A stretch of 64,000 nt of DNA from Saururus chinensis (GCA_035235625.1 CP141141.1:5012968-5076967), one strand, 5' to 3'. Shown: positions 46,777 through 58,699, counted from the stretch's first letter. Translations and numbers: made by a program. Notes: generated by a model from the letters alone, not told the origin.

Positions 46777-47021
46777 ATAATCTCCCCAACATTTCTATCG
46801 CTCTGAAAAGCTAATTCCCCTCCTCTCATACGCAGGCCGCAGCTTCGCCCCAGTGAGCACCGGCTCTCGTTGGTTCTCGGTCGTCTCGGCAAGATCTCGC
46901 TGGTATCTCGCCAAAATTATGTAAACACCATTTTACATGGTCTCATAGCTTGGTGAATATTCCGAGAGAGAGAGAGAGATCTCGGCGAGATCTCGCAGAG
47001 ACGACAAACCACGGTCTTGAC

Positions 47022-47193
47022 TATTATAAAACTTTTGCACATGTCAAAAGGATGTGATTGATCAAGACTGCATATGTTCCTACATCTTAACATCTAGCAA
47101 ATATCTTCACCAAACCATTAGGTTGAGCACTTTTTATTCATATTCTTTGCAAGTTGGGTATTCATAATTTGCATGCTCCAACTTGAGGGGGAT
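47022..47193 (+). pseudogene. copia-1 RT remnant joined to C-terminus
   Basis: YYKTFAHVKRM continues the RT from 39164. A large internal deletion then jumps to the end of RNase H: KTAYVPTS, ANIFTKPLG, ALFIHILCKLGIHNLHAPT and a stop. A GAGGGGGA polypurine tract precedes the 3' LTR. Confidence 0.85.
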
Positions 47194-47386
47194 TGTTAAC
47201 AAATACAAAGTGCAATCGATTGGTGTATATTAGCGATCAATCTATTGTGTTATTTGAAACCCGATGATCAACTTCTAGTAACTTGAACGATTGACCACAT
47301 CCTCCTAAAGATCAATCGATTGTGCTACTCGAATACTCTAGTAACATGATCAATCAATCACTTCATTTAACAATCGATCAATTTAA
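47194..47386 (+). repeat. 3' LTR of copia-1, truncated
   Basis: TGTTAACAAATACAAAGTGC matches the copia-1 5' LTR at 20338, including GATCAACTTCTAGTAACT and AGTAACATGATC. It lacks an insertion of about 25 bp present in the 5' LTR and stops where the MITE 47387-47658 begins. Confidence 0.8.
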
Positions 47387-47658
47387 CATTTCCATGAATA
47401 TCCTTGATGCTTTGGGTGGAATTTCGATGACATCTTATGCTATAAAAAATGTCATCAATAAGCATTCCCTTTAATGTAGATTCAAAGTCAAAGTCATCGA
47501 ATTATACAAAATATATATCGAAATAAACATACTAGCAAATATTCCACATGAACCACAATGCTAGTATTTTTTTATAAAAATGGCTTATAATAATTCATTT
47601 AACTAATTGTATTACATATTTAAGGATCACAAGTCATACAAGGATATTCATGGAAATG
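47387..47658. mobile_element. 272-bp MITE with 20-bp perfect terminal inverted repeats
   Basis: Left end CATTTCCATGAATATCCTTG at 47387-47406, with its exact complement at 47639-47658. There is no coding capacity. Flanks ATCAATTTAA and ATCAAAAATA share only part, so the superfamily is unclear (Mutator-type possible). Confidence 0.85.
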
Positions 47659-47815
47659 ATCAAAAATACAAGAAGCCCATTGAAATCTACTAACCTACTA
47701 AGTTACTAACATCATTTCATATTCATTTCGCATATGTTGTTAACTAGTATTATGAAATATCCATTCTGCATCGACTCTTTTCATGTTCAGATTCTATTAC
47801 ATCCATGCATCCATG

Positions 47816-47923
47816 CAGATTCTAGTGCATGACAATGCTGAGAAACATGGATTGCAAGTTTATCCCATGTTTGTCCACATGGCTGAAGACAAAGTGAAAT
47901 TCAAGATCACCAATGCTGTTTAA
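47816..47923 (+). other. Possible terminal exon, gene unknown
   Basis: After a CATCCATGCAG acceptor a 34-codon frame reads ILVHDNAEKHGLQVYPMFVH, then MAEDKVKFKITNAV and a stop. Composition looks protein-like, but I recognise no family and no upstream exon. Confidence 0.25.
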
Positions 47924-48118
47924 GCTTGTGCACAGGGCTGATCAATCATGTTGCTATTGCCAATATGCATGGACATTTGTTCACAATTACCTTCCAATAC
48001 ATTTAAGTTATGACTATGAGTGGAGTAGACATCCATGTTTGATGTAAACAATTGATGCACACAAAGGAAATGAAAGGATGGGAAGGCTACAGAGGATGAG
48101 AACAAAGAAGAGGATAGA

Positions 48119-48120
48119 TG

Positions 48121-48153
<33 letters not shown>

Positions 48154-48163
48154 AGAAGAGTTG
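48119..48163. repeat. (GAA)n microsatellite
   Basis: GAAGAAGAAGAAGAAGAAGA with one GAG interruption, about 14 units. Confidence 0.95.
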
Positions 48164-48228
48164 AGTTATCAAGAGAAAGAAGTATGGCCAAACCCCACAC
48201 ATAGAAGTTTTTGTCCACCTCTTATTCA

Positions 48229-48697
48229 TAGGGGTGTTCACAAACATCCATTGTTTGGTTGTCCATCCGTATCTGCGTTCATATTTATATAAGATAGACA
48301 TTTTTTTTATGTCCACAACAAACTTGGACACAAACATAGACCAACTAATTTTGTCTACCTGAATAGGTGGCTACGGATATGGACAAACAATTGTTCATAT
48401 CTGCCCATTTTAATAGTAATAGAGAATATAATTAAAAAAAGATCAATGGTTATGTACTATGTTAGGATTTGTCTTAACATGGTACATAGCTTCTAGACAA
48501 TGGTGAAAGGTAAAAAAAATTGGGATCTAGTAACTATGTAGCAAGTTAATGGTATGTCCATCTCCATCCATGTGCATGGAAGACAGATAAATAAAATATA
48601 ATACAGACACAGATAAATATAGATGAAAGACATGCATACAACAAACAGATACAAACAACCCTTTGTCTACATCTATTTTTATTCATGTGCACCCCTA
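48229..48697. mobile_element. hAT MITE, 469 bp, perfect 8-bp TSD
   Basis: The ends TAGGGGTGTTCAC and GTGCACCCCTA are inverted repeats of hAT type, related to the element at 14428. The duplication CTTATTCA is exact at 48221-48228 and 48698-48705. The interior is rich in GTCCA/TGGAC subterminal words and has no coding capacity. Confidence 0.92.
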
Positions 48698-48705
48698 CTT
48701 ATTCA

Positions 48706-50080
48706 CCTTTGTGTCTAACTTCTTTACAAAGTTTTGGAAGAACCTTAAAATCATGCAGCCATGGACAAATAATTTCACCCATATCAGCACAAGCCAGTTT
48801 TTATTTTGAACGTACAAAGAAATCCAATATAATTTGACTTATTTTTCCAAAGTCCTAATTTGTTATTTTTTCTAAACAAAATTCTTTTTCCAATAGGTGG
48901 GTCCCACCCACAACTATATGTAAAATGATCATGTAAGGCTAAAAGCCCAGTTGCGGCCAGGCCAAGTTTTTACTCCCCTGCTTTAGGACGTGGGCAGTTA
49001 GTTTGGCCCATATAACTCTAGGTGAACACAAGCATAATTCCGATCATGCTCATAAACCTAGTTTCTGACTCAGTTTCTGGTTTAGTTTTCATCTATCGAT
49101 TCAAATGTCTGAGATTAATACACACATTTTTAGTTGTTCAATAATCCAGTCTAAATCAGTTCATATCCTTTGTTTTTAATTTAGGCCAAAACCGTTGCAG
49201 AGATCAGAGGAAGTTGGATTGTCACTTGTCAGTGGCTTGGTCCCAAGTGTTTTTCAACTTACCCTGAATTGCTGGGTCTGTTTTTTAACTGATCTAGTAA
49301 ATAAGCTCTTTGGGAGGAGAAATTATTCAGTGCATTGCTCCCCGGCTATCTTGTAGGACCACTTTTTACTTAATCGGAGCCGTCTATTTTCAGTGCATTA
49401 GTATGTGTGCCGTCAACCCTGAGAACTAGAGGATACTTATATGGAAACACCCCATTTGAGAGCCTACAAATAGTAAGTGGAATTGAGTTCGGCTGCACAC
49501 TTCAAGGGTACGAGAATACACTATGAACAGGGTGGCCCCCATGCTTGTGAGTGTGTTTCTATTGATGGATAAGCAGTGGAAGCAGGCAAATGTTTTAATG
49601 CCTTGGGCCTTGCGCTTGTTTATTAGAAAGTGTTAAATACCACTATCCCAAAGGACGTTTATAGCATTCTCATAATTCATATCATTGCTCTTCTGGACTG
49701 CCATTACTCAGTTGCTTAGATTTTTAATTAGGACGGATAACTCCCCAATGAGTTATTAGGACGGATAACTCCACAATGAGTTTGCTAATAAAAGTACCCA
49801 ATTTGTCTTATATTAAGTGTTTTATTTATAAAAAAAACAGTTAATATGGGCTCGAGTTTATTTATGTTATTGTGAACATTGGATCTCGATTTGACAGCTT
49901 AGAGAGTGGGCAGTGATCCAAACCTGCCAGCTCCTTGAGTAGTGTCTATTGTTGGATTTTACTCAATGGCCGATGATACCCCCGCTCACTTAGACAAATA
50001 TGAGATTAGGCCCATAAGAACAAAATCTTTATAAAAAGTATACATTTTATGGAAGGAGAAAGTACATTAGACTAAAAAAA
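48706..50080. other. Spacer, nothing recognised
   Basis: AT-rich with a short direct duplication (GACGGATAACTCC at about 49734 and 49762). No gene, RNA or bounded element seen. Confidence 0.4.
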
Positions 50081-50187
50081 TACTCCTTCTATCTTATATT
50101 AATAGTTTTATTTAATTTTTAAAATAAATAAATTTTTATTTATTTTTAATAATTAAATAGAGCTATTAATATAGGATGGAGGGAGTA
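50081..50187. mobile_element. Stowaway-like MITE, 107 bp
   Basis: TACTCCTTCTATCTTATATT at the left and the matching ATATAGGATGGAGGGAGTA at the right form inverted termini; TA flanks fit a Stowaway. Confidence 0.75.
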
Positions 50188-50455
50188 ATTAATTTAACAT
50201 ATCTTTTTTCAGATTTGATTACCTTGTTCCTCATAAAAAGTATATTAAAAGAGGATGTATAACCAGAGTTGTAGGTCAATAACTCCCTAACCATCATATT
50301 ATGGTTTTGACGTACCATGATCCGACTATCATGGAACCAAAGTTGTAGTTAGCTGCATTTATGGCTAGGTTTTTTTTATATTAAAATTTTTTTAATTAGT
50401 AAGAGAATGAGAAATATAGGACACTTGATGTGGAACAAGTATTTTTTTAATACAA

Positions 50456-50641
50456 TATTCCTTTTGTTCAATATTAATAGTAACATTTGGAAAAATAATA
50501 ATTTTTATTTTATAGTAAAACTTACTTCTAAGATAAAGAAAAATAAGCTTACGATAATTTTTTGTTAAATACTTAATCACTTAAATTTAATAAAATAAAA
50601 TTCTTTATTAAATAAAACTATTAATATAGAATAGAGATAAT
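50456..50641. mobile_element. Diverged Stowaway-like MITE
   Basis: TATTCCTTTTGTTCAATATT on the left and TAATATAGAATAGAGATA on the right preserve the family pattern imperfectly. Confidence 0.5.
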
Positions 50642-53440
50642 ATTTAATAAAGGACGAAATGAGTATTTTGATAACTTAAGGGCCCATATGATCAATTTGA
50701 GGCTTGAACACGTTAAGGCCCCCCTTAAGAATAAGACAGGTTTAAAACTTTTACTAGTTGGCTTTGTTGTAATGTTTGAGTCAGACTTATCAAAGGGTCT
50801 GACAGCATCTTGAAATTCCATTTTCAGCCCATTTCAGACCTATCAAATGTGCCCTGAAACGAGCCTTTAATTGTTAGATAGATTGCCTTTCTACAGATTT
50901 GGCCATCAGGGTTACGAGGTTTTTAACTTCCAGAAAGGCCGTATAACCAAATTTCTGTGTTTGGTAATGTTCAAACTCAGTGGACATAATGCATTTGTAA
51001 AAATGAAACGGTTCAAGAAAAAGAAAATAGGCTTTATTTACATATTTTAAGCTTCAGGGTTGTAGTTGCCCTTTTCAACTCAATTACTTCGATAAGTGTT
51101 GGGATCAATTTTGACAATGTTTCCATCTCGAGGTCAATTATGAAAGTCACATTTTACTAATTGCCTTCTCTCTGATGTACATAACCTAATCCCTACCTTA
51201 ATGTGAGGCTAATAAGCTATCTATGTAAATTTCATGCTAACGTGCGACTGAGCACGTGACATGTGCAAGACAGTGACACATTTATAGTAATCAATAACAT
51301 CGATGATTTCCACCTTTAATTAATCATATCTTTTTTAGCAAAACCATGGACCTTGTTGAAAGGCTTATAAAAATTACATCTTAATCAAAGTATTTGATAA
51401 TAACTAAGATTGTCATGAGAAGACCATCTTCGTGTACTGGCGATTAAATTTGTTTTTAAGTCCTCGATTCTCGGTAAGTACTGTCCAGAACATGGCGGTT
51501 TCATCAAAAAATACTCTGGTCATAGTTTCTAGGGTTTTGTGTGGTCTGAATAAGCATCCGAAGCTTTAGAAGTGCCGAAGTACCGAGCGTTGACCACTGC
51601 TATACTTAGGCTGCATAACCAATTGCATATGCGTTGATTTGTGGATCTCGCCATGCCATGATAACAGTTTTTTCATGTTTCTCTCTAAATTTGAGTCGAG
51701 TGTATGCTACGTATAAAAAATTATTGACATTTAAAATTAATAGCACATGTGTACTAGCGTGTATATTATCGATCTCGATCTTGTGGATAAATAATTTTTA
51801 TGAGTAGCTTAAACTGAGCTCATTGTCAGTAAAGAGCAAAAGCATAAGAAAATGTTTTTATGACTGTGTGCCCTTGCGACTATGACTATACTATATGAGG
51901 TTTGTATATGGTATATAAAGGCTAACATGCTTTTTATGTACCGTGTATATTATAAAAGTCTAACATGGTATATAGATGTTATATTAGTTTTTATGTATTA
52001 TGTTAGAAGCTCTATGCTAATAGCATAGCTATAGACACTTATCATGATCCATAAGCCTGATTAGGCTAGATGTGCCCTATAATATTTGGGCTATATAGTG
52101 TATTTTTTTGGTAAAATTTTGTATTTCCCATAATATTAGCCCATAAGAGTGAGAATTCTATGCTAGATGTCGCATATGGTGGATGAAAGCGTGTGGCAAT
52201 AAGCAACAGAGGGGAGGGTGAGTAGATCAGCTACCGAGCAAGACAACCGTGTGTTTGGCAGGACGTCCCCAACACACAATCTTAGAAGGACGAGATACCC
52301 TTGTAGAAATGTAAGCCTTTCTCAAAGTTTTAAAATTTCTAAAACTGCTGTCCTCCATCAGCGTAAGGAAAACGGTAATGAATCTATCTAACAAAATCCT
52401 CTTAGTTTTGATTGATGTTAAAATATAACCAAGTGAGCTTTATATGAGGCCCATATTTTCTAGTTGAAGAAATTTGTTGGATGAATTTGGATGCATGTTT
52501 AGCACGAGCTCATGGGTGAGAGCCATCATATTATTAATCATTATCTGGGAAGAGTTTTTATGTTCTCCTATGATAATGAGCCCAACATAAAGAATGAATG
52601 TGAGTCTTTAACATTTGAGATCAATGACACACACGTTGAGATATGTTAGCATCAATACTACTAGCGCTAATGTGTATTAGTATGTGTGTTGTTAATCACA
52701 TGGATAAAATGCTCTCATATGTCTCTTATATTGGGCTCATTGTGATAATATAGCATTAAAAACGTTTCCCAATGGTTCTCACCCATAAGTACGTACTTAA
52801 AATATATTATTACGAGAAAGAAGTGAAACAAGGCGCATGCAGCACAAAAAATACTGCCAAACCTGCTAGCAAAAAAAAAAGTACATGCTATATGTTTATA
52901 AGATGAAAATGATCAAGCAAGGCCATAAAAATCTTTGTCCTCTTAGTGGTATCCTATTGGAAATCTCCTATTAGGAGGAGTTATCGATCACAAGGATCTA
53001 CAATGCACATGCTAGCACTAAATAATATTTAGTGCACGTGCATTAACATATGTGTTGTTGATATTGTGAACAACAGCTCTCCTCTAAAGTGAAAGATTTT
53101 TTGAAAGTTGCAACTAGGTAGACAGAATTTCTTCCTATCAACCTTACATTCAATGGCTACCTAAAGCCAAGCAAAATAGTAAGCGTTAGTCATTCTGTAT
53201 TTTAAACTGATGTATTTCATATTTTCGATTTCAAAATGTAGACCTACAATTCATATGCTCAATTTCAAACTATATAACAAAATCCTAGGTTTTTAAATGC
53301 ATGATAAAATTCACGACATAATTCAACTCTTATCTAAACATAAGATATAAAATATTAATTCCTCTAATCTTAATTGGATAAATAAAAATGCATGATCAGT
53401 CCATAATAAGATGATATTATGTGCACTTTTTCATTTGCAT
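50642..53440. other. AT-rich spacer with dispersed short motif
   Basis: No gene recognised. Variants of a GCACTAATGTGCACTAGCGTG-like word occur near 51742, 52658 and 53013, as also near 8905 and 49390. Confidence 0.4.
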
Positions 53441-54720
53441 GTGTAACATCCTCGATGTTTTTGTAATTTAATGTAAATTTTTTGTTATTTTTGCCTATAT
53501 TTTTTACAAGGAAATTTGACACTTCCGTGTATCTATTTTCGTGATTGACCTCGATATTAGTAACTGTAGAATCGAGAGTAATGTTTAGTCGCAGGTCATG
53601 GGCCTTGATGCACCACATAAACTTTTGACGTGAAAACAAGAGAGAAAAGGAAGAGACACGAAAGAGAATAGAAACAAAAAGAAAGAAAGAGAATGAGAAA
53701 GAGAAAAGAAATCGGAGTGCCCAACCCGCAGGTGGAACAGTGGAAGGGAATTACCCCTTCATTATGTGAGGCAGGAGGTGATGCTACCATCGGCTACCAC
53801 CACCCTGGCCTAGCCCCATCAGCCATCTACCCTTCTCTCTCCTCTTTTCCCGTTTTAGCCTAACAAAACCATTCACCCTTCCTTCTCTCAATCCATTGTC
53901 GCCGTCCGATTGGCCTCCAGCCTGCTATCATGGCTTTGCCCCGGCTAAGATGGCGTTCGAGTACCACCATCCCGGCCTCCCCGCCCCTCCTTCGTTAGTA
54001 AAACTCCGTCTGCCCCTCTTTTTTCCTTTTTTTGTGCCTTGCAGCAAGCGGCAGTGTCGTCGGTTGCCGGCCACCACCAATTGGCCTTTGGGCCCCCTCG
54101 GCCCAGCGACGGCAAAGTCGTTGCCCCCAGCCTTTGACGACTTTGCCTTTCTAAAGGGTTGTAGAGGAGAATATGATGGAGGAGAATCACCTAGCCCGAT
54201 ACGTGCATTTTCAAACCGCATGAGTTTGGGTTAGAATTAAAAATCCACAAGTGAATGCTATTTTATATTATAAGCTGGGGTTTGAAATGTATAAGTTTGG
54301 AAATCTCTTTCATATTGACTAACGGGGTAATCTGAAATGCACATCCAAAATCCTGAATGACTAACACCTCATTCTAAAATACATGCTTTAAATCCCAAAC
54401 AACTAACTCTATATTTAAAAATTAATAAATTATAATATTAAATACAGAACGACTAACGCTAAGTGAAATTCTGTGTCACCGGATGAAAATAACTGCTTAA
54501 GTTTTCATGGCATTCGCTGCTCATTCCTGAATAATATGCATCATCATGTTTTCTTTTATAATATTAGTTCGCAAAGCGCTTTGCAAAAAGAGAATCAAGC
54601 AAGAGAGGCGCCTTTAATACACAATGGGTATTCCCCCCATCCCAAAGCTTAGCCAGGAATTGAACTTGGCGGGCTAGCTAGAGAGTGAGTCACTCCATTG
54701 CAAGCTGTAATAACCTGCTC
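53441..54720. other. Unassigned region with a GC-rich patch
   Basis: 53890-54235 is GC-rich and open in several overlapping frames on both strands, with no recognisable protein. A TGTAACATCC start-like word at 53442 resembles LTR starts, but no right end was found. Confidence 0.35.
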
Positions 54721-56420
54721 AAAATGAATGATTTCAAAGCACGTAGCTTCCTCCTTTTATGTGGCTTCCTCGTGGCTTCCTCCTTATCATATTCCAAACA
54801 CCGATTGGTCACGTTTCGTTGAAGTTTTTTTTAGTTGTCTATGTTATTTTTTGTATTTTTATAAGTGTTATAATAAAAGAAAATTATTAGAAAAGGATGA
54901 TCATAAAATGTTTTGTTCTTAAGATAGAATTCACCATTTCTAATGGTGTTGAGGATTAACTTGAGCGTCTTTCTTACAGGATAAGACGATCAATTACACA
55001 CGGTAGAAGCACCTTCATACAACACATACAACGAATGCATGTTATAAAAATGCTCTCACAGAAGATGTAAACGAGAAAATCTAGTAAGGATGGTGTAAAA
55101 AATATTTTTCTATGTTTTATAAGAAAACTCATTGAAGACAACTCATCCCGTTCAAACAGATGCGTTCGCCTATTAACATACACATTTTAGTGAGAATAAA
55201 ATCAGACTTGTTTTGGGTTAAGAAAAAATTAATTGAATTTATCCCAAAAAATTATTATTTTATTGACCCAAGCCGGCCCAGATGACCACTTACACGAGTG
55301 GGTTAGCCCACCTAAGTGCATGGGTCCAACATATAACTTCCCCACAAAAGTAGGGTGCCTTAATGGCTTAACTTGAAAGGCCAAATTTATATCTTATATA
55401 CCAACACCATTACCTTTTTATAGGCGATGTGTGACTATTCACTCCTTCAACTAATTCACATATGTGATTTACATTCACTTCAAAGTAAGCTTAAGCTCAA
55501 TGCCTATATAGGCTTAAACCATAATCATATAAACCATATGAGTTTAACCCATATAAATCATACACTTCTAACAGTCTCACGGTTCATGTAATCAGGTAAA
55601 TCTTATTTAAGAATATCTAGTTAGTGTTATAGCTTAAAAGTGCTGGCTAGTGAGATACCATCAGATAATGAAGCTACAGCACTCGATGGATTTCTCCATC
55701 TTTATTTTCATCTTGACTTGTATGCATGAACTTTAAAAGATTAAAGCTTAACTCTGTTGTATTATTTGTACAAGTAAGAATGTAATGGAAAGTGATTTAG
55801 GAGCAAGCCTTTCTAGCTATTTCTCTCCTAAATAAACCGGGGATGGTTAAAGATTAAGTTTTGAACAAATCTGAAATTTCAAATGGTGATGCATTATGTT
55901 TTGAGAATTACCTTGCTGGAATGCATTTTTTACATTAACCGCTTAAGAATGTAAATTTTAATCAAAAGGGCAATATCTGGTCCATTGTGAAAGTCGGACT
56001 GAGGAGTTTGAGGAACAGATTTGTGCTTAAAGGGGGTAATGAGCCAAGGTGGAGTCAATGCTAGCTTAAATATTGTTTCAAGTTCCAACTTCCTTTTGAG
56101 CTGAATATATACTGATTTTGAAATGATAGTTTTCCTTCTTCTTGTTATCCAACTGGAATATTAATAGTTTGCATCAAAATATAAAAAAATAAATTATTTA
56201 TTTCTAGGCACCTCGAAGATGTAATCCTGGTTATGCCCCTAGTAATAAATATTTTATATAATTTTTTAAAATAAATTAATAATTTATTTTTAAAAATTAA
56301 ATAAGACACTTAATATGAGACAAAAAGAGCATTGATATAACTCGAACTTTATATGTGTCATTTGTTAACAATTTGGCATTTAACATATGTTAAGAAAATT
56401 ATTAAACTAATTATTCGTAA
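54721..56420. other. AT-rich spacer, nothing recognised
   Basis: Only short chance frames. No repeats with definable ends. Confidence 0.4.
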
Positions 56421-56578
56421 TACTCTCTCCATTCCATATTAATAGCTCCACTTGGATCAATTTAAGTAATTGGGCACTTAAAAAAATCTTAAAAACTTAA
56501 TTTCTATTTTTTAGTTTTGGGTTCAATAAAAATTATTTTTTTCAAAATAGAGCTATTAATATTGGACCGTGAGAATAC
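56421..56578. mobile_element. Stowaway-like MITE
   Basis: TACTCTCTCCATTCCATATT at the left and AGCTATTAATATTGGACCGT...GAGAATA at the right are imperfect inverted ends of the same MITE group. Confidence 0.6.
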
Positions 56579-56922
56579 TACTTAAACTTATCAGCCCAAT
56601 TTGGCCTTTTTCAAATATTGCATATGCGACCTCATATGATAGTGTTCGACAATGTTAACAATAATTACGAAGATTATGATAGGAACTAGTCAAGCAAAGT
56701 TGCACATTCCTATATTTTACTCCCTCTATTTTATAATAAATATTACATTTTAAAAAAATATTTATCTCATATTAAGTTTTCTATTTTTCATACTCTTTCT
56801 AATAAAAAGTTTCTAATAAGTTCATCAAGATTTTGCCTATTTATGTTTCTTTCTTTAAAATTGACCATTTTTATAAATAAAAAAAGTAGATATGGATCTA
56901 CATCCTCTTTCCAATCAAAGAT

Positions 56923-57673
56923 CATGGAAGGCCGTATCGATACGCATGAGAGTATCGATGATTATGGATACGGGTACGCGCCGATGATACGCTTGGTACG
57001 CGCTGAAACGGACATAAACCCTTTTATAAACATAAAAAAATATTATAACGAATAATATATCATTATAATATTTCTTTTAGAGCATAATAAAATTGTATAA
57101 TGCCGTATCAATCGATACGGATATTCTAAAAGTAGTTCATTCAGAACCATACACTATTATGCTCTTCGTCTTATACAAATTTTTTGTCATTCTTTCCCAT
57201 ATTAAGTGCTTTAAAATTAATTTATTTTAAAAATAAATAATATACTTAATATGAGTCATTTAAATAAATGTATATTTGTGGAACATTATATGTAAAAAAA
57301 AATAATTATGTAAATTGCATGAACTTACCGTATTGATCTCATATAACTTTAAAAATATTATTTTTAATATAAAAAAACTTTAAATTTTTAAAAATTTGGG
57401 TTCAAATTGTGTTTTCATTTTTAAGAAAAAAAATTAAAATTTTTGTTCGGAAAAAAAAAAATTTAATTAAAAAATAATTTTTTAAATAAAAAAATTGTTT
57501 TTTAATATAGTATCGATACGTATCGACCGTATCAATACGGTACGGGCGATATGGCCGATACATATCGCAATTCACTATAGGGGCGTACCACCCCCTGTAC
57601 CTGTATCGGTCTCCACCGATACGGGTACGTATCGGTCGATACGGGGCCGTATCGACCAATACGGCCTTCCATG
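56923..57673. mobile_element. hAT-like non-autonomous element, copy B
   Basis: A 751-bp second copy of the element at 6692-7384. Terminal inverted repeats CATGGAAGGCCGTAT and its exact complement lie at the two ends. Flanks TCAAAGAT (56915-56922) and TCAAAAAT (57674-57681) match 7 of 8. The right end is dense in CGTATCG and GATACGG words. It contains no transposase. Confidence 0.88.
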
Positions 57674-57778
57674 TCAAAAATAATATAAAGCTTATAATAT
57701 AAAAATAATATAAATATTATTTTTTTGCTAATAAAATAAAAATAAAATTATTAATATAGAATGAAAAGGGTATTTTTC

Positions 57779-58246
57779 TTACTCATAAGGATAAATTTTA
57801 TGAACGGACCCAAAATTAGACTTTCTTACATGTACCGAATTTGGGCATTCCTGGCGGGGTGGCAATCTTACTGGCCAGCCGACCATATCCCTGAGCTTTT
57901 CCACACATTCCACCAATAATTGTGCTGCTCTTAGAGCTTTCATTTCACTTACGACGTATTGGAAACGCAGACACAAGGAACCAAAGCCTAATCTATTTTG
58001 TGGGAGAGGGAACAAAAAGAAGAGACAAACAAGACCCAGAAGTTCCTTGATATATTGATAACATTCAAACAGAAAAGAGATAGCTCCAAAAGAACTTTTA
58101 AAATAAGCCCCTTGCCCTGCTGATCGTCTCTCGCTTTGGCCTTTTTTTCTGGAAACACTGTGGCCTTCTTTCTGCTTTTGTAAAAAAAAAAGTGGCAGTC
58201 TGGCAGTGCAGCTTCCTCTTTCCAATTTGTAGGTTGCCCTCTCCAT
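57779..58246 (-). CDS. Hypothetical protein, 155 codons
   Basis: A minus-strand frame from 58246 with a Lys/Arg-rich N-terminus (about residues 25-45), a hydrophobic middle (about 60-80) and a C-terminal part with MKALRAAQLLVECVEKLRD and GWPVRLPPRQECP. I recognise no family. The T-rich stretch before LGFGSLCLRF followed by AG could be an intron end, in which case only the last 60 codons are an exon. A GTAAG donor-like site lies near 57830. It may be a gene fragment or a chance frame. Neighbours are MITEs, with no partner gene. Confidence 0.3.
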   Translation of the reverse strand: MERATYKLERGSCTARLPLFFLQKQKEGHSVSRKKGQSERRSAGQGAYFKSSFGAISFLFECYQYIKELLGLVCLFFLFPLPQNRLGFGSLCLRFQYVVSEMKALRAAQLLVECVEKLRDMVGWPVRLPPRQECPNSVHVRKSNFGSVHKIYPYE

Positions 58247-58570
58247 TAGGTTTTTAATTTTTTGGAAACATCAGTAGCCATTAGTTTAGTACCAACTTGC
58301 TACAGTACTGTCTGACAGCAGTCAGAGAGTGTGCTGTCGCTTGATTTTTCTTTTCTTACCAAAAATAATAATGTGATAAGTTATTTAGTTGACCAAACTT
58401 TACCTACTGATGCAAGTTGTTATCTCTTGCCCTTTTAGGGCCTTTTTTAATTAGAAGAAGGTATGAGAAATTGGGAAATGATTTGATTTAGGTTGGTTAA
58501 CATGATCGAGCTTTCATAATTCTAAAATAGAAATGATTGAGCTTTCAGCCAATATTGAATTAATCATGTA

Positions 58571-58692
58571 GTACTCTATTATATATTTATATTCGTTTAA
58601 TCTCACATTAAGTATCCTTTTAAATTTTTTAACATAAATTTAATTTATTTATTTTTTAAAATAAATATGATATTTAATGTGGGAGAGAGGGC
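58571..58692. mobile_element. Possible Stowaway-like relic
   Basis: TACTCTATTATATATTTATA at the left and TTTAATGTGGGAGAGAGGG at the right, imperfect. Confidence 0.35.
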
Positions 58693-58699
58693 TTATAAC

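Larger units (their letters stand above)
39165..47013 (-). mobile_element. hAT transposon, 7.85 kb, perfect 8-bp TSD in copia-1 RT
   Basis: The target duplication GTCTTGAC is exact at 39157-39164 and 47014-47021. The left end starts CATGGTTCGCCGTCTC and the right end, read inward, CGTGGTTTGTCGTCTC. Subterminal regions repeat GAGATCTCG many times. A hAT transposase lies at 39535-42203 on the minus strand. A 1.9-kb solo LTR is nested at 44857-46776, so the original element was about 5.9 kb. Removing the element joins copia-1 RT in frame (KEGLD then YYKTF), which confirms the boundaries. Confidence 0.93.

Noticed and set aside
53896..54234. GC-rich open frames on both strands
   Set aside because: Three overlapping frames of similar length, low-complexity residues, no recognisable domain; GC-richness alone explains them.
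53442..54720. TGTAACATCC at 53442 as the start of another solo LTR
   Set aside because: No CA end with a GCATG duplication could be found downstream.
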